Assembly (NCBI RefSeq): GCF_041146795.1
Contig: NC_135172.1
Span: 34,457,623 to 34,521,622, forward strand
Length of the DNA stretch: 64,000 bases
Reading direction: 5' to 3'
Source of the DNA: Maylandia zebra
Taxonomy: Eukaryota; Chordata; Actinopteri; Cichliformes; Cichlidae
The position numbers and the translations under genes are program-made. The notes below the pieces were generated by a model. The model had not been told where the DNA came from, did no database searches, and was given only the letters and a program-made list of their open reading frames with translations. This document shows, piece by piece, positions 25,888 through 38,891 of this stretch. How positions within the stretch are numbered: position 1 is the stretch's first letter; each line of letters starts with the position of its first letter.

Positions 25888-28800
25888 TCAGGAGATGATA
25901 CGAATGCCAAAGTGTTTCTTGAGCTGCTCAAGGAAGATGAAGGTGAGCACTGTGTGGGGAATCAAGCGGATTCCTGCAGGAACAAGTCCCTGTAAACAAA
26001 AGTTACCAAGAGATTACTATTTGCAAGTTTCCTCTAACAAATCTATTCAATTAGAGCTCCTACATGAGATTAGGCAATAAACTAAACAATGCTTTTAATA
26101 TTTTATTTATTATTTTTGTAAGGGTATTTCTTTTTTCTTATTTTAATTTCATGGAGGTCACAGGTACAGATGAGGCTGTAGATGAAAAATAGCTTCTTGG
26201 TGATCTCAGTCATTTGCAGCAATCTTTATTCATCTTTGCTGCCCTGTTGAATAAACTAATACATAAAAATGTTGCAGTTTGTGTTTATGCACAATGCCAA
26301 CGTCATCAACAATTATCTCCAGCAACAACAAGAATAAGCAGTACTGTAAAAGATTATCTGCCCCCGCATCCACCAGATCTCAGCAACATAATCAATAGGC
26401 CCTGAAATGATGAAATGCATGGACGTACAGCAAGTAGAAACCTGAAAGTCTGTCATGTCTCTATATCCTCTGGTAGCAGCCATTGTTAACCTCAGCTGCT
26501 GTAGGTCAGTGGTTCCCAAACAGTGGTATGCGTACCACCGGTTGTACATGGGCTCCCTCTAGTGGTACGCGGGAAGTATCCCCCCAAAAAATAAGATTAA
26601 ATAATATACCATGTTCTGACTGAGGGATTTCTGAAAAATTAAAAACGTAGACATTTCTGCGGTTGATAAAGTTTATTTCAGGTCATACAACCACCTCTAA
26701 AATGTTTGTTTTAAAAGAGAGTAAAATAATGGAAGTGATACATTTAGGTTTTAAATGTATTTTGTTTTGTGTGTCTTTTACCTTGTAAAATGCGAGTGGA
26801 CCCAGTTTGGCTGTTTCTTGTAAGCAATGCATCACCCCCTGAAGACAGAGACATTAGTTAAAACTGAATACCAGCAAATACCAGGATTGAGGGATGAAAG
26901 TATGAGAAATGAAAAAGTGATAATGAATGATCCACTCACTGTATACTCTCCTTTTGAATTCATCAGCCTCGTCTTCAGTACGTCTAGAGGCTGACACAGG
27001 AATGTAGCACAGCCTCCCTGCAAATGATGTAGATGCAGTTCATATGGGCGAAGATCAATCAACAAAAATGTGAGTGCAAAATGTCTGTGTGATCAGTTAT
27101 CAAGATCGTGGTAGTCTTGAGAGCTTGGAAAAGGAAGCCACTGAACTCTAACTTGGTGAAGACACTTCACTTCTTGGATGAAGACATTTTGCATCTTAAG
27201 ATAAAGGTTCGTTCAGTTTTAAAAACTGACAAAGTCCACTTACTTATTAAAGCTCTCAAGACTTTATACCAACTGAATTAGACTAAAATAAAACCAGATA
27301 CTTACCGCAATGAAGCTGGAAAGAAAGTGTGTGAATATGTTATCTCCCATCATGCCTGTTCCTAACACCAGCTGCTTGGCTTGGTCATAACATGCCAACT
27401 ACAGAAGAAGAAAATAAGAGGAAGAAAATGAGTGTTAGTGTAAAAAGAAATAATGTGCCCTTTCTGAATTTCCTACCACTTTCGATTTAAATAGTTGGCT
27501 GCAATTTGGATTATTTAAAACACTGTTTGCCCAAAAGATAGTGACATCCTAGAATTTAGTTTTACAAAAAACAAACAAACAAGTCCAAAATACAGTCAAA
27601 AATGTACATTTTGAGTTTGGCTCCTCCTAGTGGTAGTACAAGAAAAAAAGACGATGTCAACAGGTGGGAGTGTTGAGTAAAAATATTAAGACAGCTGGCT
27701 GTAACAGTTACACAGCGATCAGTCATGCTTGGAGAATGCAATGTAACAAGCACTGCATGTTGTCAAAATATTCTTGCTTTCTTCTTACACTCTATACAAC
27801 AGAAATGCTGCTTGATGCTTTGCTGCTGCAGACCTTCAATGATCTGTCTCGAACATAAAATGTACTTTATACTCATTTTCTGACTTACAGTTTACATTTT
27901 TCTGATTACACTTTTAGAATAATTAGACGTGAGCAGTTAGAACAGCGCTACATTGCTTTTTGAATGTTATTTAAGTGAGAGTTACAAACCTTTTCAGCCA
28001 GAAAAGAACAAATGGGGTCCACTGTATGACGAAATATCCTTTTTACCTTGTTACTTTTAATTAAAATCATTCAGAAATGTCTATGGTTGTGCTACTCTGA
28101 CATTAGAATGCATGCAAATTGCTGGACAAAATTATTTCAAGTATCTAAACAACTATCAAACTTTTCATAGTTACCGATTTTGATTATTCCAACAATTTAA
28201 GTCATGTCTGAATAATTCATTTAAAATTTTTGATCAATTAAGCACCAATCTTAACAGTTTTTTTTAGTCCCTTGACTGTGAAAGAATATTAATTAAATGC
28301 AGTGAAAATACATTTAAACTGAATTTCACATAATAGACTCTTCAGATCACGAATCGACTGAATGATTTTAAATACAAATAATGTCGTCTATCAGGAAATA
28401 AGAATATCACATCAATAACCCACCAATATTAAAATAAAAATTAAAATAGATGCAAATCGCCCATCATTGACCTGAGAACTATTAAGGTCTCTAACATTTT
28501 CAGACATTGTGATAATTGTTTAAAATTGGTATTGTTAAAAAAAAAATACAGACAATGTTTCCTGATAGGAAATTGTAGCCTGCGAGCACATTTGTACTAC
28601 CGTAACTTGCCTGTCCCACAGTAACCATTGCTCCTCTGCTGGAGGCCATGGAGGCTCCTGAAAAGAGTTTCCTGATGCCCTCTGCATGACAGGATAGAAA
28701 TCAGAAGTCACACGTGATACCCGTGAGAGCTAAACATGAAGCTATTTGGTATTTACCTTCTCTGAAGACTCTAAAAAGTCCATCAATGGCGTGTTTGTAG

Positions 28801-29135
28801 CTGGAGGAAAAAAAAAAAAAAAAGCATTAAATTAATAAAAAAAACATTCAAGCTGAACTTTTTAGACTATGAATTACAACACTCACTTTCTCCTCAGTTC
28901 TGGTGGTAGTTTCATGTCATTCTGCATCCTAGGGACAAGCACATTTCATATATTCTGATTTCAATAACTAGTGATTGCAGTAATTTGGATACAGAACTGT
29001 AACTGTATGTTACCTGACATTCACCATGTCTGCAGGGGTCCCAACAAACCCACCAGTGAAACCTGTTGGCAGAGAAACCTTGTTGGAATGCGTGTTTGTG
29101 AAAGCCCGAGTTATAGAAAAAAGTAACAAAATATT

Positions 29136-29209
<74 letters not shown>

Positions 29210-32200
29210 AACTCCATTAAACTTATAAACAGTTGGGTCCTTAGGTAACTGACCACTGACCCAAACTGTAAAAGCAGTTTTCTTCTGTTTCTCAGCGATT
29301 TCAAACAATAAAAGCTTTTCTCCTAATACATGTTCCAACCTCCAAAGGCTCCCAGCAGGACCTTCTGGTAAAAAGGCATGGGGCCCTGGTTCGTGCTGCC
29401 CATCATGTCCCTCACTGTTTCATAGATGGCAAATCTGGTGAGGGAATATGACATCTGACAAGAGAAAGAAAACAAAGAAAAAGACAAGAAGAGAAAGAAT
29501 TCTTTATTTAATTATTGAAAATTTTGTATTCTGGTTCTTTCCCCCCTTTTTCTTTTCTGTTTTCTTTTGTAAATCGACTAGTACGTACGTACGGACGGAC
29601 AGACCTACCTACCTAAAGCAAAGCAGTTTTAAAAGCAGCCTTTACATTAGTGAACTTTCATAAATTCTTCATTTATTATGTCCCAAGTAAAATAGTTCAA
29701 ACCTTTAGTTTGTTTTGTTTTTTTCATTTTCAGGATTCACATAGGACTGATATCAGGCGAGTCAATCAGTAATCACATGGTCAGACCACCATTTAAGAGT
29801 TTTGACAGTACAGAGAGGTGCTAAGACCTGTGGGAAAATGATACTGACATCTCCATGAAGTTTGGCAACAGAAGGAAGCATGAAGTCCTCTAAAGTCCTT
29901 CTGCTGATAAAACCACGAGCAACACCAGCAGATGACATGGCACCCCAAACCACCACAGACTGCAGAAACTACACACTGGACTTCAAACACTTTAGATTCT
30001 GTCCCTCTGCACTTTCTCCAGACTGTATGACCTTGACATAAAACAAGGAAATAAAATGAAAATCACTTTCATCTGTAAAGAGTATTTTGGACCGTTAAAC
30101 CGAAATCCAGCTCTTTTTTCTTTATCCCAAGTAAGATGTTTTTGACACTGTCTCTGGTTCAGGATGAACTGTAGCTCCATTCCTGAAGATGTTTGTTCGT
30201 GGTGGCCCTTGATGCATTGACACCAGACTCAGTCCACTCCTTCTGAAGCTTTTCCAAGTTCCTGAAATTACTTTTCCTGGCAATCCTCTCACGGTTGTGG
30301 TCATTCAGGCTGCTTGTTGACGTTTTGATACCACACTTTCCCCTTCTAGTCAACTTTCTATTGATCAATGCATCGACACAGCATTCTGCAGCCAGGCTTT
30401 GTCACCTTTGTCAACTGGACAACTGTCAAGTCAGCAGGTTTCCCATGACTGTGGCTGAATGTGATAGAGTGCACAGTACTACTACTGTTTAAATTTACAC
30501 AAACTCTAAATAAAATACGCTAATAATTTGAGATAATTTGGATTTCTGATTTTTATGAGCCTCTATCCATAATAATTAAAGTTAAAACAAAAATATTTGA
30601 AATATTTCTCTTTATTTGTAATGGATACAGATATTATAGTTTATTTTACTTACATAAAACATTTTCAAAATTGTCTTGAACTTCATAATTACTAATTCAT
30701 TTAAACATTTGGGTGTATTTGGTATGGCTTAGGTGCGTGCGCCTTTAATTACAGGGTGGTTGAGAGGAGAGTTTAGTTCACTTACGGTCTGACAGGATCA
30801 AACTTGAACAACCCTTTATTGACAACTCTTCGTTCTCACCGCGGTCACACCTCTGCAACATTTATAGACTTGCAATTTACCAGTGACGTATTTGATCATA
30901 CCCTGCTGCAATAAACCAGTTATTTTATTCATCAACCACAGTTAACTTCACATAATAGTCAGCACTACAGTGTAGTAAGTTCAAATAGTAACATTTTTAA
31001 TCTCAGTACTATGCATGTGCTACAGGTACCAAATTACATGCTTAAAGTAAATGTCTCACTCTGTTTTAGTGAGAGAAACAACCAATGAAGAAAACAACAC
31101 ACACAAAGACACAGAATCCTATGGTATGCACACAGGCACCCATACCTGTCTACATAGTGAAGCAGATAGACCACTGTATAGAGCCAGGACTCCGTCGTTC
31201 TTCACCACATGAACAGCCATTCCAATCATCCTCTTCTTTACCTCCTGCTGCGTCTGTAAGTGTACCTGGACAGACAGTCATGAAGATCACACAGTAAATA
31301 CACAGCAAATAATGAAGAAACTGATATAATGTGTGTCTATTGTGGCTGATACAGCAACCTCACAAACTTTTAGTTTTACAGAACAACTTGTACCACAAGG
31401 GGTGACTGTATAATCTGAATTCTCTGGTATTAGTAAAGCTCTAAAACACTCACCAAGCTCTGATGAGACAGTCGTAAGAGGAGGATAAGTCATGATAATA
31501 CGTGCAATTTAGGCAATCATAAAGAAGTTTTCCAAATGTGTTACCAAGATATACTTGTTTTATTTTTCTTATCAGAGAAGGTCAATGGTCCAAAATGTGG
31601 CTTTAATCCTATGTTATTACCAAGATTACACCATGAAGGTCACTGAGCCTTCAAATGAAACTGTTGTCAGTGTCTACTGCAGTAAAATAGATGTATAAAT
31701 AGTTATGATTCCTTGAGTCGCTTTTTTGTTTAATCACCATCCTTCTGGTTTACACTGACAGACTGTTTTTAAGCACAGTTCAATTCAAATGGGAAATTTA
31801 ATATTCATTTCCTAGTTTTACTTTGGAGCTCTCAGTATCTCGTTTATCACAGCTTTTCAAAGTATCAGCAGTGACATGGAGAACTACTGACAGTCTGTAC
31901 TGAATTCTGTTGGGTTGGGCTTAGGACTCTCTGTAAGACAGCCAAGTTCTTCCACCCCAAACTCTCTAATCCATGTCTTTGTGGACCTTGCTTTGTGCAC
32001 TGGTGCGCAGTCATGTCTTGCTGTTCTAAACTCTCCCACAAAGTTGGGAGCATGAAATTCTCAAAATTGTCTCTTTATGGTGAAGCATTAACAATTTCTT
32101 TCACTGGAACTAAAGGGCCGAGCTCCACTCCTGAAAGGCAACCTCACACAATAATCCCCCTTCCGCCAAACTTTATACTTGACACAATGCAGTCAGACAA

Positions 32201-35200
32201 ATACCGTTCTCCTAGCAGTAGCCAAACCCAGAGTTGTCCATCAGATTGCCAGATGGAGAAGAACGATTAGTCTCTCTCGAGAAAATATCTCCATTGCTCT
32301 AGAGTCCATTGGCAGCATGCTTTACATCACTCCATTCCATGCTGCTCGGCCAGGGAAACCCATTCCACAAAGCTCTCTACGCACTGTTCTTGAGCTAATC
32401 TGAGGGCCACATGAAGTTTGGAGGTCTGTAGCTATCGACTCTACAGAAAATGACAAACCTCTGTATACTATGCATCTCAGTATCCATTGATCTGGCTCTG
32501 TGATTTTATGTGACCTACCACTTTGTGGCCTGAGTTGGTGCAATTCCAAATAGCTTCCACTTTCTTACAATACCACTAAAAGTTGAACATGAAATATTTA
32601 TTTTTTGACTGGACTTGTTCCACAGGTGGCAGCTTATCACTGTATCACCCTGGAAGTCTCTGAGCTCCTGAGAGCAACCCATTCTTTCACAACCGTTTGT
32701 AGAAGCAGTTTGCCTGACTAGGTGCTTGATTTTATACACCTGTGACCATGGAAGTGATTGGAACACCTGAATTCAATGACTTGTAAGTGAAAACTTTTGG
32801 TGTAGTATTGGGGTGTTAACTGCACAAGCACTACCCCGGCTTAAGCTGAGTTAAACTGGACTCGACAACATTTTGCATGTTTCTGGAATCTTATTTTTAT
32901 TATTTTAAGCATGGCTGCACTTGAGGAACTTTTCCATTCTGTTCCTTGTTTATGCCAACACTGCTGTACGTGCTTTGTCCTCAGTGGTTACTATACTTAA
33001 GCTATCAGTGAACCAACATGCATTCACAAGCCAAGAAACACTTGTGCACACTCATCGTGTTGAAATATTACACCAGGATGAGGTGATAAGAGTCTGGCTA
33101 AATTATTGTCTTTTTAGGTGAGGTCAGAAAAATCTTGTTTAGCAACTCTCCAGTACAGGTTCAGAAAACAAAAAACAGTTTATCTGATGGTGTAATAGAT
33201 CTCCTGATTAACACACATACAAAAAAAGTATGCTGATAGGGCATGACCAGGCAGTTTTCTTATTTGACGTGGGTTTGGTGATACACGTCATTCCTAAATG
33301 CAGATGTCCTGCTGTTAACGTTTATGGAAATGTGGTTTGTTGGTATGCGTTGGCTTTGTAAGTTGCAAAGTCGCAAACTGCCTTAATGTTGGGTTACAAA
33401 CTACAGAATAAACCCCCAGTTCTTTTGTGTATGATATGCACTAATTATAAGCGTATCCTTTCTTTTCTTTATCCAATGACAGCTCCCTACAAAACCTATA
33501 AAGTTGTTATTATGGTATTTAACTCGTGGGGGAATGAAGGTTATTACAGAGGAGTAAAGATGACATATTTAGGCTGCAGTGGAACACCGCTCAATGCTCT
33601 GAACAACAGACTGAATACTTTAAATCTGTTTTTATGCTAAAAGATAGCAAGACAAGCAGTGACAAGCAAACATGGAATGCGACTCACTTCAACCGTATAT
33701 CAAAAGTAAACAGATTCAGTGAAATTCACTTTTGTTAAGTAAACAAACAATTCTCCCACATGGGATCCAATTCACTCTGACACAAAGAATAACAATGGAG
33801 CAAAACAGCATCACCATTAGCTTTCAGAACACACCCTTTCATTTCCACAACAAGGAAATAAGCTCCAATTACTTGCCCTCGGTTTATGGAAATAACCACA
33901 GTACTGTATACAACACAATAAAAACTTGCACAGTCACTCTATTGTCTCACAGTGAAATCACTTTGTTGTTCACTAATGTAGACTATCATGTTAGACAAGA
34001 ATAGCTTGTCAGTAATAAATCTCAAAATCACCTTAAACTAACTAAAATCAGGTTACTAACAAAAACCCCACGGGGGACAAATGTTGACTACTTTTTTATC
34101 ATTTCCCGAAAACTAGTCCTTGAGGCAACTTTTGTTTTGGTTTAGCACTATATAAATACAATTGAACTGAACTGAACAGAAGCATCTATAATTTATGTTT
34201 TAAATAATACTTTTAGAGGTCAAAGGTTCATCACTGTCATGAAAGGTGCCTTGATTTTTCCTCTGCCATAAACTTGTATTTTAATCTTTCCCATAATTTG
34301 TGTGCCAACTACGAAGATGAAGCTACACTTCAAAAACATCTCCAACCAGTTCACAAGCTAACACACATAGAGCACTTCATGGCATGTTTTGCAGTGGGGT
34401 AATTGCAAGCCTTAACTACATAATTACACACCACAGGACTTCCTGAGGACCATTTGGCCTTATTAGGCTCACATGCTGCTTTTTTCTGTGCAATCAAAAG
34501 GGAGTAACATAAGAAAGAATTTGAGTAATCTGTTAGAGATGTACAAATTTACTTCTCCATGCAGCAATGTGACGAAATCAACAAGAGTGAACAAGCATGT
34601 CCCTGCAAACACTCACAGATCTGCATTCTCCACCAAGGAGAGTATGTGGCAAAAGTTTTTTTATTTTTTTATTTCTCAGTGTGATTTAAATTGCACTTAA
34701 TCTATTGATATCCGAACATACATTCTCTTCCATTTATCCATTTCACACTTGGGGCAGCTGGAGCCTAACTCAGCTACCATAAAGCGAGAGGCGGGAGTAT
34801 CCCCTGGACTTAATGCCACCCTGTCGTAACACCACTTTTTTTATAATTTTACTCAAGTAATCAACATGTTTTGCTAATTAGACCTGTATATCCTAGACTG
34901 GAAGTCTAGTCCCAACTTATCTTAATTCATAAGTCATATATGTGTCATGAGTGGGCCTGAACAATAACGCCACTCTTCTAAAATTTGTCATAAAAATAAA
35001 AAGTATAATTTATCCATTTACAAAACAATTAGCAGCCTGAGATAAATACAATTTCCAAAATATATTTCAGTTTTCCACATTTAATGAGACTACTGTCACT
35101 GCACAATGCTTACAGTTTACAGATGACAGGAACAAAAATCTTCACATGTAGTTTTTGTAGCTAATCAATAGTACGTTTTTATTTTATTTTAATCAAGCTT

Positions 35201-35720
35201 TTTAAATATTGTAATACTTGAATTTTCATCCCATTTTTACTCCTGTAATTAAGCCCAACATCTCCGCCGAAGGGTTAGCAGTACATTTAAATGAAACATT
35301 GGGGTAATCGATGCCTTCACTGCAGGTTTCACACTTTAAAGACTCGTTCGATGGGGCAAGCAATCCGACGGCCCAGTTCGGGCTCCCAGACCGGATGTTT
35401 AACACATCTGTCTTCGACCATGGTACCTCGAAGTCTGTCTGTCTTTAATAAAGGCTGAAGGTGTGCAGCTTTTGAAAGCACAGAATGATATCTGAAAACC
35501 ACTCTGTGATGAGCTATTCGCGAATAACTAATATGTCATGTTCCCCAGTACTGCCTCTGGGAACAGCTGTACCCATGTGTCAAGGCCTGCACACGCGGCG
35601 GAAGGTTACTGTGCCCCTTACGCCGCTCACCTTAAGGAGATCCAGAGGATGCGTGCAGCAGGCGGCTCCACATGATGCCAGCCCACCGAAATACCACCGC
35701 GACATTCGTTTTTCAGTCAT
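25888..35720 (-). CDS. slc25a10: Mitochondrial dicarboxylate carrier, 11 exons
   Basis: Inner-membrane carrier that exchanges malate and succinate for phosphate or sulfur oxyanions. Coding exons in order: 35631-35720, 31146-31265, 29340-29454, 29014-29062, 28887-28928, 28757-28800, 28611-28681, 27306-27398, 26940-27017, 26782-26838, 25888-25989. They total 861 nt and join in phase to 286 residues plus TGA; human SLC25A10 has 287. The protein starts MTEKRMSRWYFGGLASCGAA. Carrier signatures sit in each third: PLDLLK at 25-30, PADMVN at 118-123, PLDVLK at 218-223. Other blocks match the family: QTQQEVKKRM, LYSGLSASLCRQ, SGASMASSRGAMVTVGQ, CYDQAKQLVL, GGCATFLCQPLD, and the end GIRLIPHTVLTF. All introns have GT donors except that after exon 7, which has GC. 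Introns 1 and 2 hold Tc1 remnants, intron 3 a (CA)n tract in the sense strand. The gene looks intact. Confidence 0.95.
26507..26600 (+). mobile_element. hAT-like transposon end in SLC25A10 intron 10
   Basis: Starts CAGTGGTTCCCAAACAGTGG and continues with 'ctagtggtacgcgg', the left terminal sequence of widespread non-autonomous hAT elements in vertebrates. The opposite end was not found, so the right limit is arbitrary. Confidence 0.55.
28605..28611 (-). promoter_or_regulatory. slc25a10: Non-canonical GC splice donor of SLC25A10 intron 7
   Basis: Exon 7 ends ...GTGGGACAG and the intron begins GCAAGT. The reading frame VTVGQ then LACYDQAK continues exactly in phase 0 into exon 8, matching the known family sequence, so the GC donor is required. 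Apart from the C the site fits the consensus AG|GYAAGT fully, as is usual for GC-AG introns. Confidence 0.85.
29139..29206. repeat. (GT)34 microsatellite in SLC25A10 intron 3
   Basis: Sixty-eight bases of perfect GT on the plus strand, which is (CA)n in the SLC25A10 transcript. It fills about a quarter of the 277-nt intron between exons 3 and 4. Confidence 0.95.
29735..30690 (-). mobile_element. Decayed Tc1-like transposon in SLC25A10 intron 2
   Basis: On the minus strand the sequence follows the order of a well-known fish Tc1 family. It has a terminal region ('ccaaattatctcaaattatt'), a leader ('agccacagtcatgggaaacc'), DNA-binding pieces (ERIARKSNFRNLEKLQKEW, then SRATTNKHLQEW), LNQRQCQKHLTWDKEK, and the catalytic-domain piece VVWGAMSSAGVARGFI followed by FMLPSVAKLHGD. 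Frames change several times and the copy stops before the last catalytic aspartate/glutamate region, so it is inactive. It lies in the same orientation as the host gene. Confidence 0.8.
31860..32815 (-). mobile_element. Decayed Tc1-like transposon in SLC25A10 intron 1
   Basis: The minus strand gives the terminal region 'caggtgttccaatcacttcc', then in order MGCSQELRDFQGDTVISCHL, a NKSSQKIN block, SESIATDLQTSCGPQISS in slightly altered form, RTVRRELCGMGFPGRAA, and near 31865-32053 FMLPTLWESLEQQD-type residues. These are landmarks of a second, distinct fish Tc1 family. Several stops and frame changes show it is inactive. Confidence 0.8.
32816..34127. other. SLC25A10 intron 1 sequence, nothing recognised
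   Basis: No repeat end or exon identified by eye. Confidence 0.4.
34136..34180 (+). repeat. LINE 3' tail fragment (Rex1-like)
   Basis: 'gcactatataaatacaattg' followed by AACTGAACTGAAC is the characteristic tail of Rex1-type LINEs, here as a very short 5'-truncated copy in SLC25A10 intron 1. A similar tail in the opposite orientation lies at 40701-40770. Confidence 0.5.
34728..34826. repeat. Dispersed teleost repeat, fragment
   Basis: 'tttatccatttcacacttgg', then 'ggcagctggagcctaactca' and 'gcgagaggcgggagtatccc', is a diverged copy of the repeat seen best at 52736-52851. Confidence 0.6.
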
Positions 35721-36200
35721 GCTACCAGGCTCTGCTTGTCCCGTGCAGATACAGCGGTTACTTCCTTCCTGTCAGTCCGACTCGACACGCTGTCCGGCTG
35801 CTAGGGTGGATTCGTGGCCTGCTGGGAACAGCTGCTGTATCTCTGGTGGTCTAGAGGACACGGATAACCTCGTTAATCTTCAAACATTGCGATAAGGGCC
35901 TGCGCTAAGGACCGGGGACTTTGGCAGCATCGCGCACACTCGCGCCACATCTCTTCTGTGTTTTGGTCTCGAGCTGAAGCGTAATAGGAATCAGTAGTTC
36001 TCAAGAGAAGAGGAGCACAGCCAATTGTCAGTGAGGACGGCGGATCTGCCTACTGTCCCCGAGGGTCGAGATCCAAAGGTCGACAGCGGTATGAGAACGC
36101 TACAGCCCCCGACACAGCAAAAACTCACATAGCCCACTTTTGCATCTATGAACTGTCACGCTTTTTAAAGCGACAGGCGTCCTCTGCGCAGCTGCAAACA
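35560..36200 (-). promoter_or_regulatory. slc25a10: CpG-rich promoter region of SLC25A10
   Basis: CpG density rises sharply over and upstream of SLC25A10 exon 1 (start codon at 35718-35720), as in housekeeping vertebrate promoters. No TATA box stands out. A 136-codon plus-strand frame (35485-35895) runs antisense through exon 1 and is an effect of the high GC content, not a gene. Confidence 0.55.
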
Positions 36201-36590
36201 AGACGAAGTGTCGCACTGTCCCTTTAAGAAGACAACTGTCGACATTCTCACTCAAGCGGTAACGAGCCATGAAAAAAAAAAAGAGTTTGGTGATGGATAC
36301 TGTTCATATAAGACAACGTTTTATCACGCGAGACCACTTCAGGTGATTAAAAAGTGTAATTTAGTCATGCAGGAGGGGGTAGCATGCAGGAGGGGGTAGC
36401 ATGTCCAAACACGTGTCTCTGAATGGTTGTTTGGTGTTTGTTTGTTTTTCAGACAATTAAATATTAATATTTAGAGAAAGAATACGCTTAAAGGACTGTA
36501 AAATAAACGAAATATAAGTGAGGCGTAGTGTGGGTAATAGCAGGCCTTAACATAAATATTTAATCCCTAGACAGATAAATATTACCTTTG
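36201..36590. other. Intergenic DNA with a short tandem duplication
   Basis: A 17-bp unit 'catgcaggagggggtag' is duplicated in tandem at 36366-36401. Nothing else recognised. Confidence 0.5.
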
Positions 36591-36595
36591 GTTAC

Positions 36596-36813
36596 TTCAC
36601 CCGTTGCCTACTGATGGTGGTCAGAGGGCTCGGTGGCGCCAGTGTCCGGCAGCCTCACCTCTGTCAGTGCGCCCCAGGGTGGCTGTGGCTACAATGTAGC
36701 TGCCATCACCAGTGTGTGAATGTGTGTGTGAATGGGTGGATGACTGGATATGTAAAGCGCTTTGGGGTCCTTAGGGACTAGTAAAGCGCTATATAAATAC
36801 AGGCCATTTGGTT
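36596..36813 (+). mobile_element. AFC-like SINE, 5'-truncated
   Basis: The body 'tcggtggcgccagtgtccgg', 'gtcagtgcgccccagggtgg', 'caccagtgtgtgaatgtgtg' and the tail 'tagtaaagcgctatataaat' plus 'acaggccattt' correspond to the AFC SINE family known from African cichlids. The tRNA-like head is missing. The tail resembles the L2-type LINE tails of this window, which fits mobilisation by such a LINE. Confidence 0.75.
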
Positions 36814-38370
36814 TTGTTAATTATTCCCATATATTCATATATTGAACATGAACATGATTTTTTAAAACATAATCTCCATTTCAGAATATATTTGTTTGTA
36901 CAGGCACAGGAAAGAGCTTTGACAGTATGACAGTGACAGGGGATTTCTTTAAATCACCCTGTAATTCTTCAGCTAAGACACCTGAGTTAGAAAACACAGA
37001 GACTGCAGTCATTTTTACACGCGTGGGCAGCAGCAAACGCACCCTGCAACTGCACACTGCTGCCTGCGTTCCTTTATTTTATACATGTCTGTGTGTGTGT
37101 GTGTGTGTGTGCGTACAAAAATAACAACGTCACTCAGAATCAGCACACACTTAAGATTATAGTTTCACTTCTATAAAAAACATGCTCTGCAGACCTGTAG
37201 TTTCCTGTCTACACTTACCTACACTGTACAGAGTGTACTAAAAGCAACGGGTTATTTCCCTTTTCTACATCTGTTCTCAAAAAGAGGAAATGGTTCAGTA
37301 GCTGAAAGAGTTCATCAAAAATTATTAGGTGAAAAAGTCACATAGACATTTAGATTGCTTAAACAACAGAAAAACACATTTCATGAAGCTGATCAAATTA
37401 TATAAAAACAAAAATCTCTTGACAGACAGGGTTGTACATGCTTTGAGTCCATAACAGTCCATAACATAGAAAGACAACCACACATGCTACATGCTATTTA
37501 ATGACTAATTGTAAAGATTTCCTTGCATTTAGCGTGTTGTTGTCAAATTCACTGGTGAGAACACTCTTAATGAATTACCTGTGGAGAGGTAATCATGACT
37601 GAGGCCACTCTAGCTTTGCAGCTTGATGTTTAACTTTTTATGCTGAGGCTCCAGAGCTGACCCCGAGTTCAGCAGAGAACTTATTCTTCTAGTCTCAAGA
37701 GAAAAGACGCTTAAGAAAGGTGTGAAAAAAGTTGACTAGAATTCAGGTAGTTTTCAGTTTTAAAATGACATTTTTTATGTTTACATTTCACCTTAACTGA
37801 ATTTGACATGTAGATTGCTTAGTGATCAATAAAAAGAGCACATCTCATGAAGCTGATCACATTATATACAATTTTTCCTCTGACAAATTGTACCATATTG
37901 CAGCTGAGGGTGCTTGGAAATAATTAGACTGTGAATTATGTTGTGTCAAAACAAAAGCGATAAGGGTGACTGAAAATAAACTCACTGTTTGTTCCATTCC
38001 AAAAAGAAGAACTCCTCATCAATATATTGCCCAATTGCACAAAAGAGGCCTACCTTTAAAAAAAACTTTTTAACAAAAGTTCAATATGTTGCTGTGAGGG
38101 CAGCATAAAGGAAACACTACATAGAGACACATCTTCTCAGGTGATGTGTGCTTTGTTTCTTTCTGATGTAAAACTAAACAATGATCACATAACACATAAT
38201 GACACCTAAACCGGTCCCAAAAGTAATATATAAAGGTTGTTGTTGGAATAGTGCATTGTTTCCTTACAGTTTACTTGTGCCCCCTTGTGTTTTTTGGGTG
38301 CTATTACTACTCAAAGTGCTTTAAGATCCAGCAGCATTTCATTCTTCTCTTACTCATACTCTGTATGGTT

Positions 38371-38373
<3 letters not shown>
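36814..38373. other. Intergenic DNA, no gene seen
   Basis: Contains a short (GT)n run near 37090-37110. No exon recognised. Confidence 0.45.

Positions 38374-38467
<94 letters not shown>
38374..38467. repeat. (AC)47 microsatellite
   Basis: Ninety-four bases of perfect AC dinucleotide repeat. Apparent open frames across it are repeat artefacts. Confidence 0.95.
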
Positions 38468-38469
<2 letters not shown>

Positions 38470-38891
38470 TAGAACAAACATGCAGTAAATGGGAAATGGT
38501 TAACAAGAACAATGTGAGCCGAATGCTTAAATGATAATCTAGATTCTGCATAACGTTCAAGTTCAGACTGAAAAGACCTCAAAGGACAAATTTTGTTCTG
38601 TGTTCATAATCGGTGACATGTGAGGTAATCATTAACATATCATTGCAGCTGTCCTTCAGCGAGAATGTGTGTTGCTCTTGAGGCCATTTTTTTAAAGCAA
38701 ACCCAGCTTGGATTTTTTTTTATTAGATTAGGAAATGTTCAATGTGTGGTAAAGTCTTGACAATAAAGAGCACTGGGAATAGAATTTTGTGAACATCTTT
38801 TTCTGGGATGGTTACATTCAATACATGTTTACTCAGTTTCATTAGACATCAAATATGAACAGGACAACCAGCTGTTGTGATGGCAAACACA

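Noticed and set aside
28912-29338. Frames encoding long HTHT or VCVC runs
   Set aside because: Translation of the GT/CA microsatellite; the same applies at 38251-38582.
35485-35895. 136-codon plus-strand frame
   Set aside because: Runs antisense through SLC25A10 exon 1 and its CpG-rich promoter; stays open because of base composition.
38374-38467. Possible CRISPR or tandem gene array
   Set aside because: Simple AC dinucleotide repeat with no spacers; nothing in the window resembles a CRISPR array.
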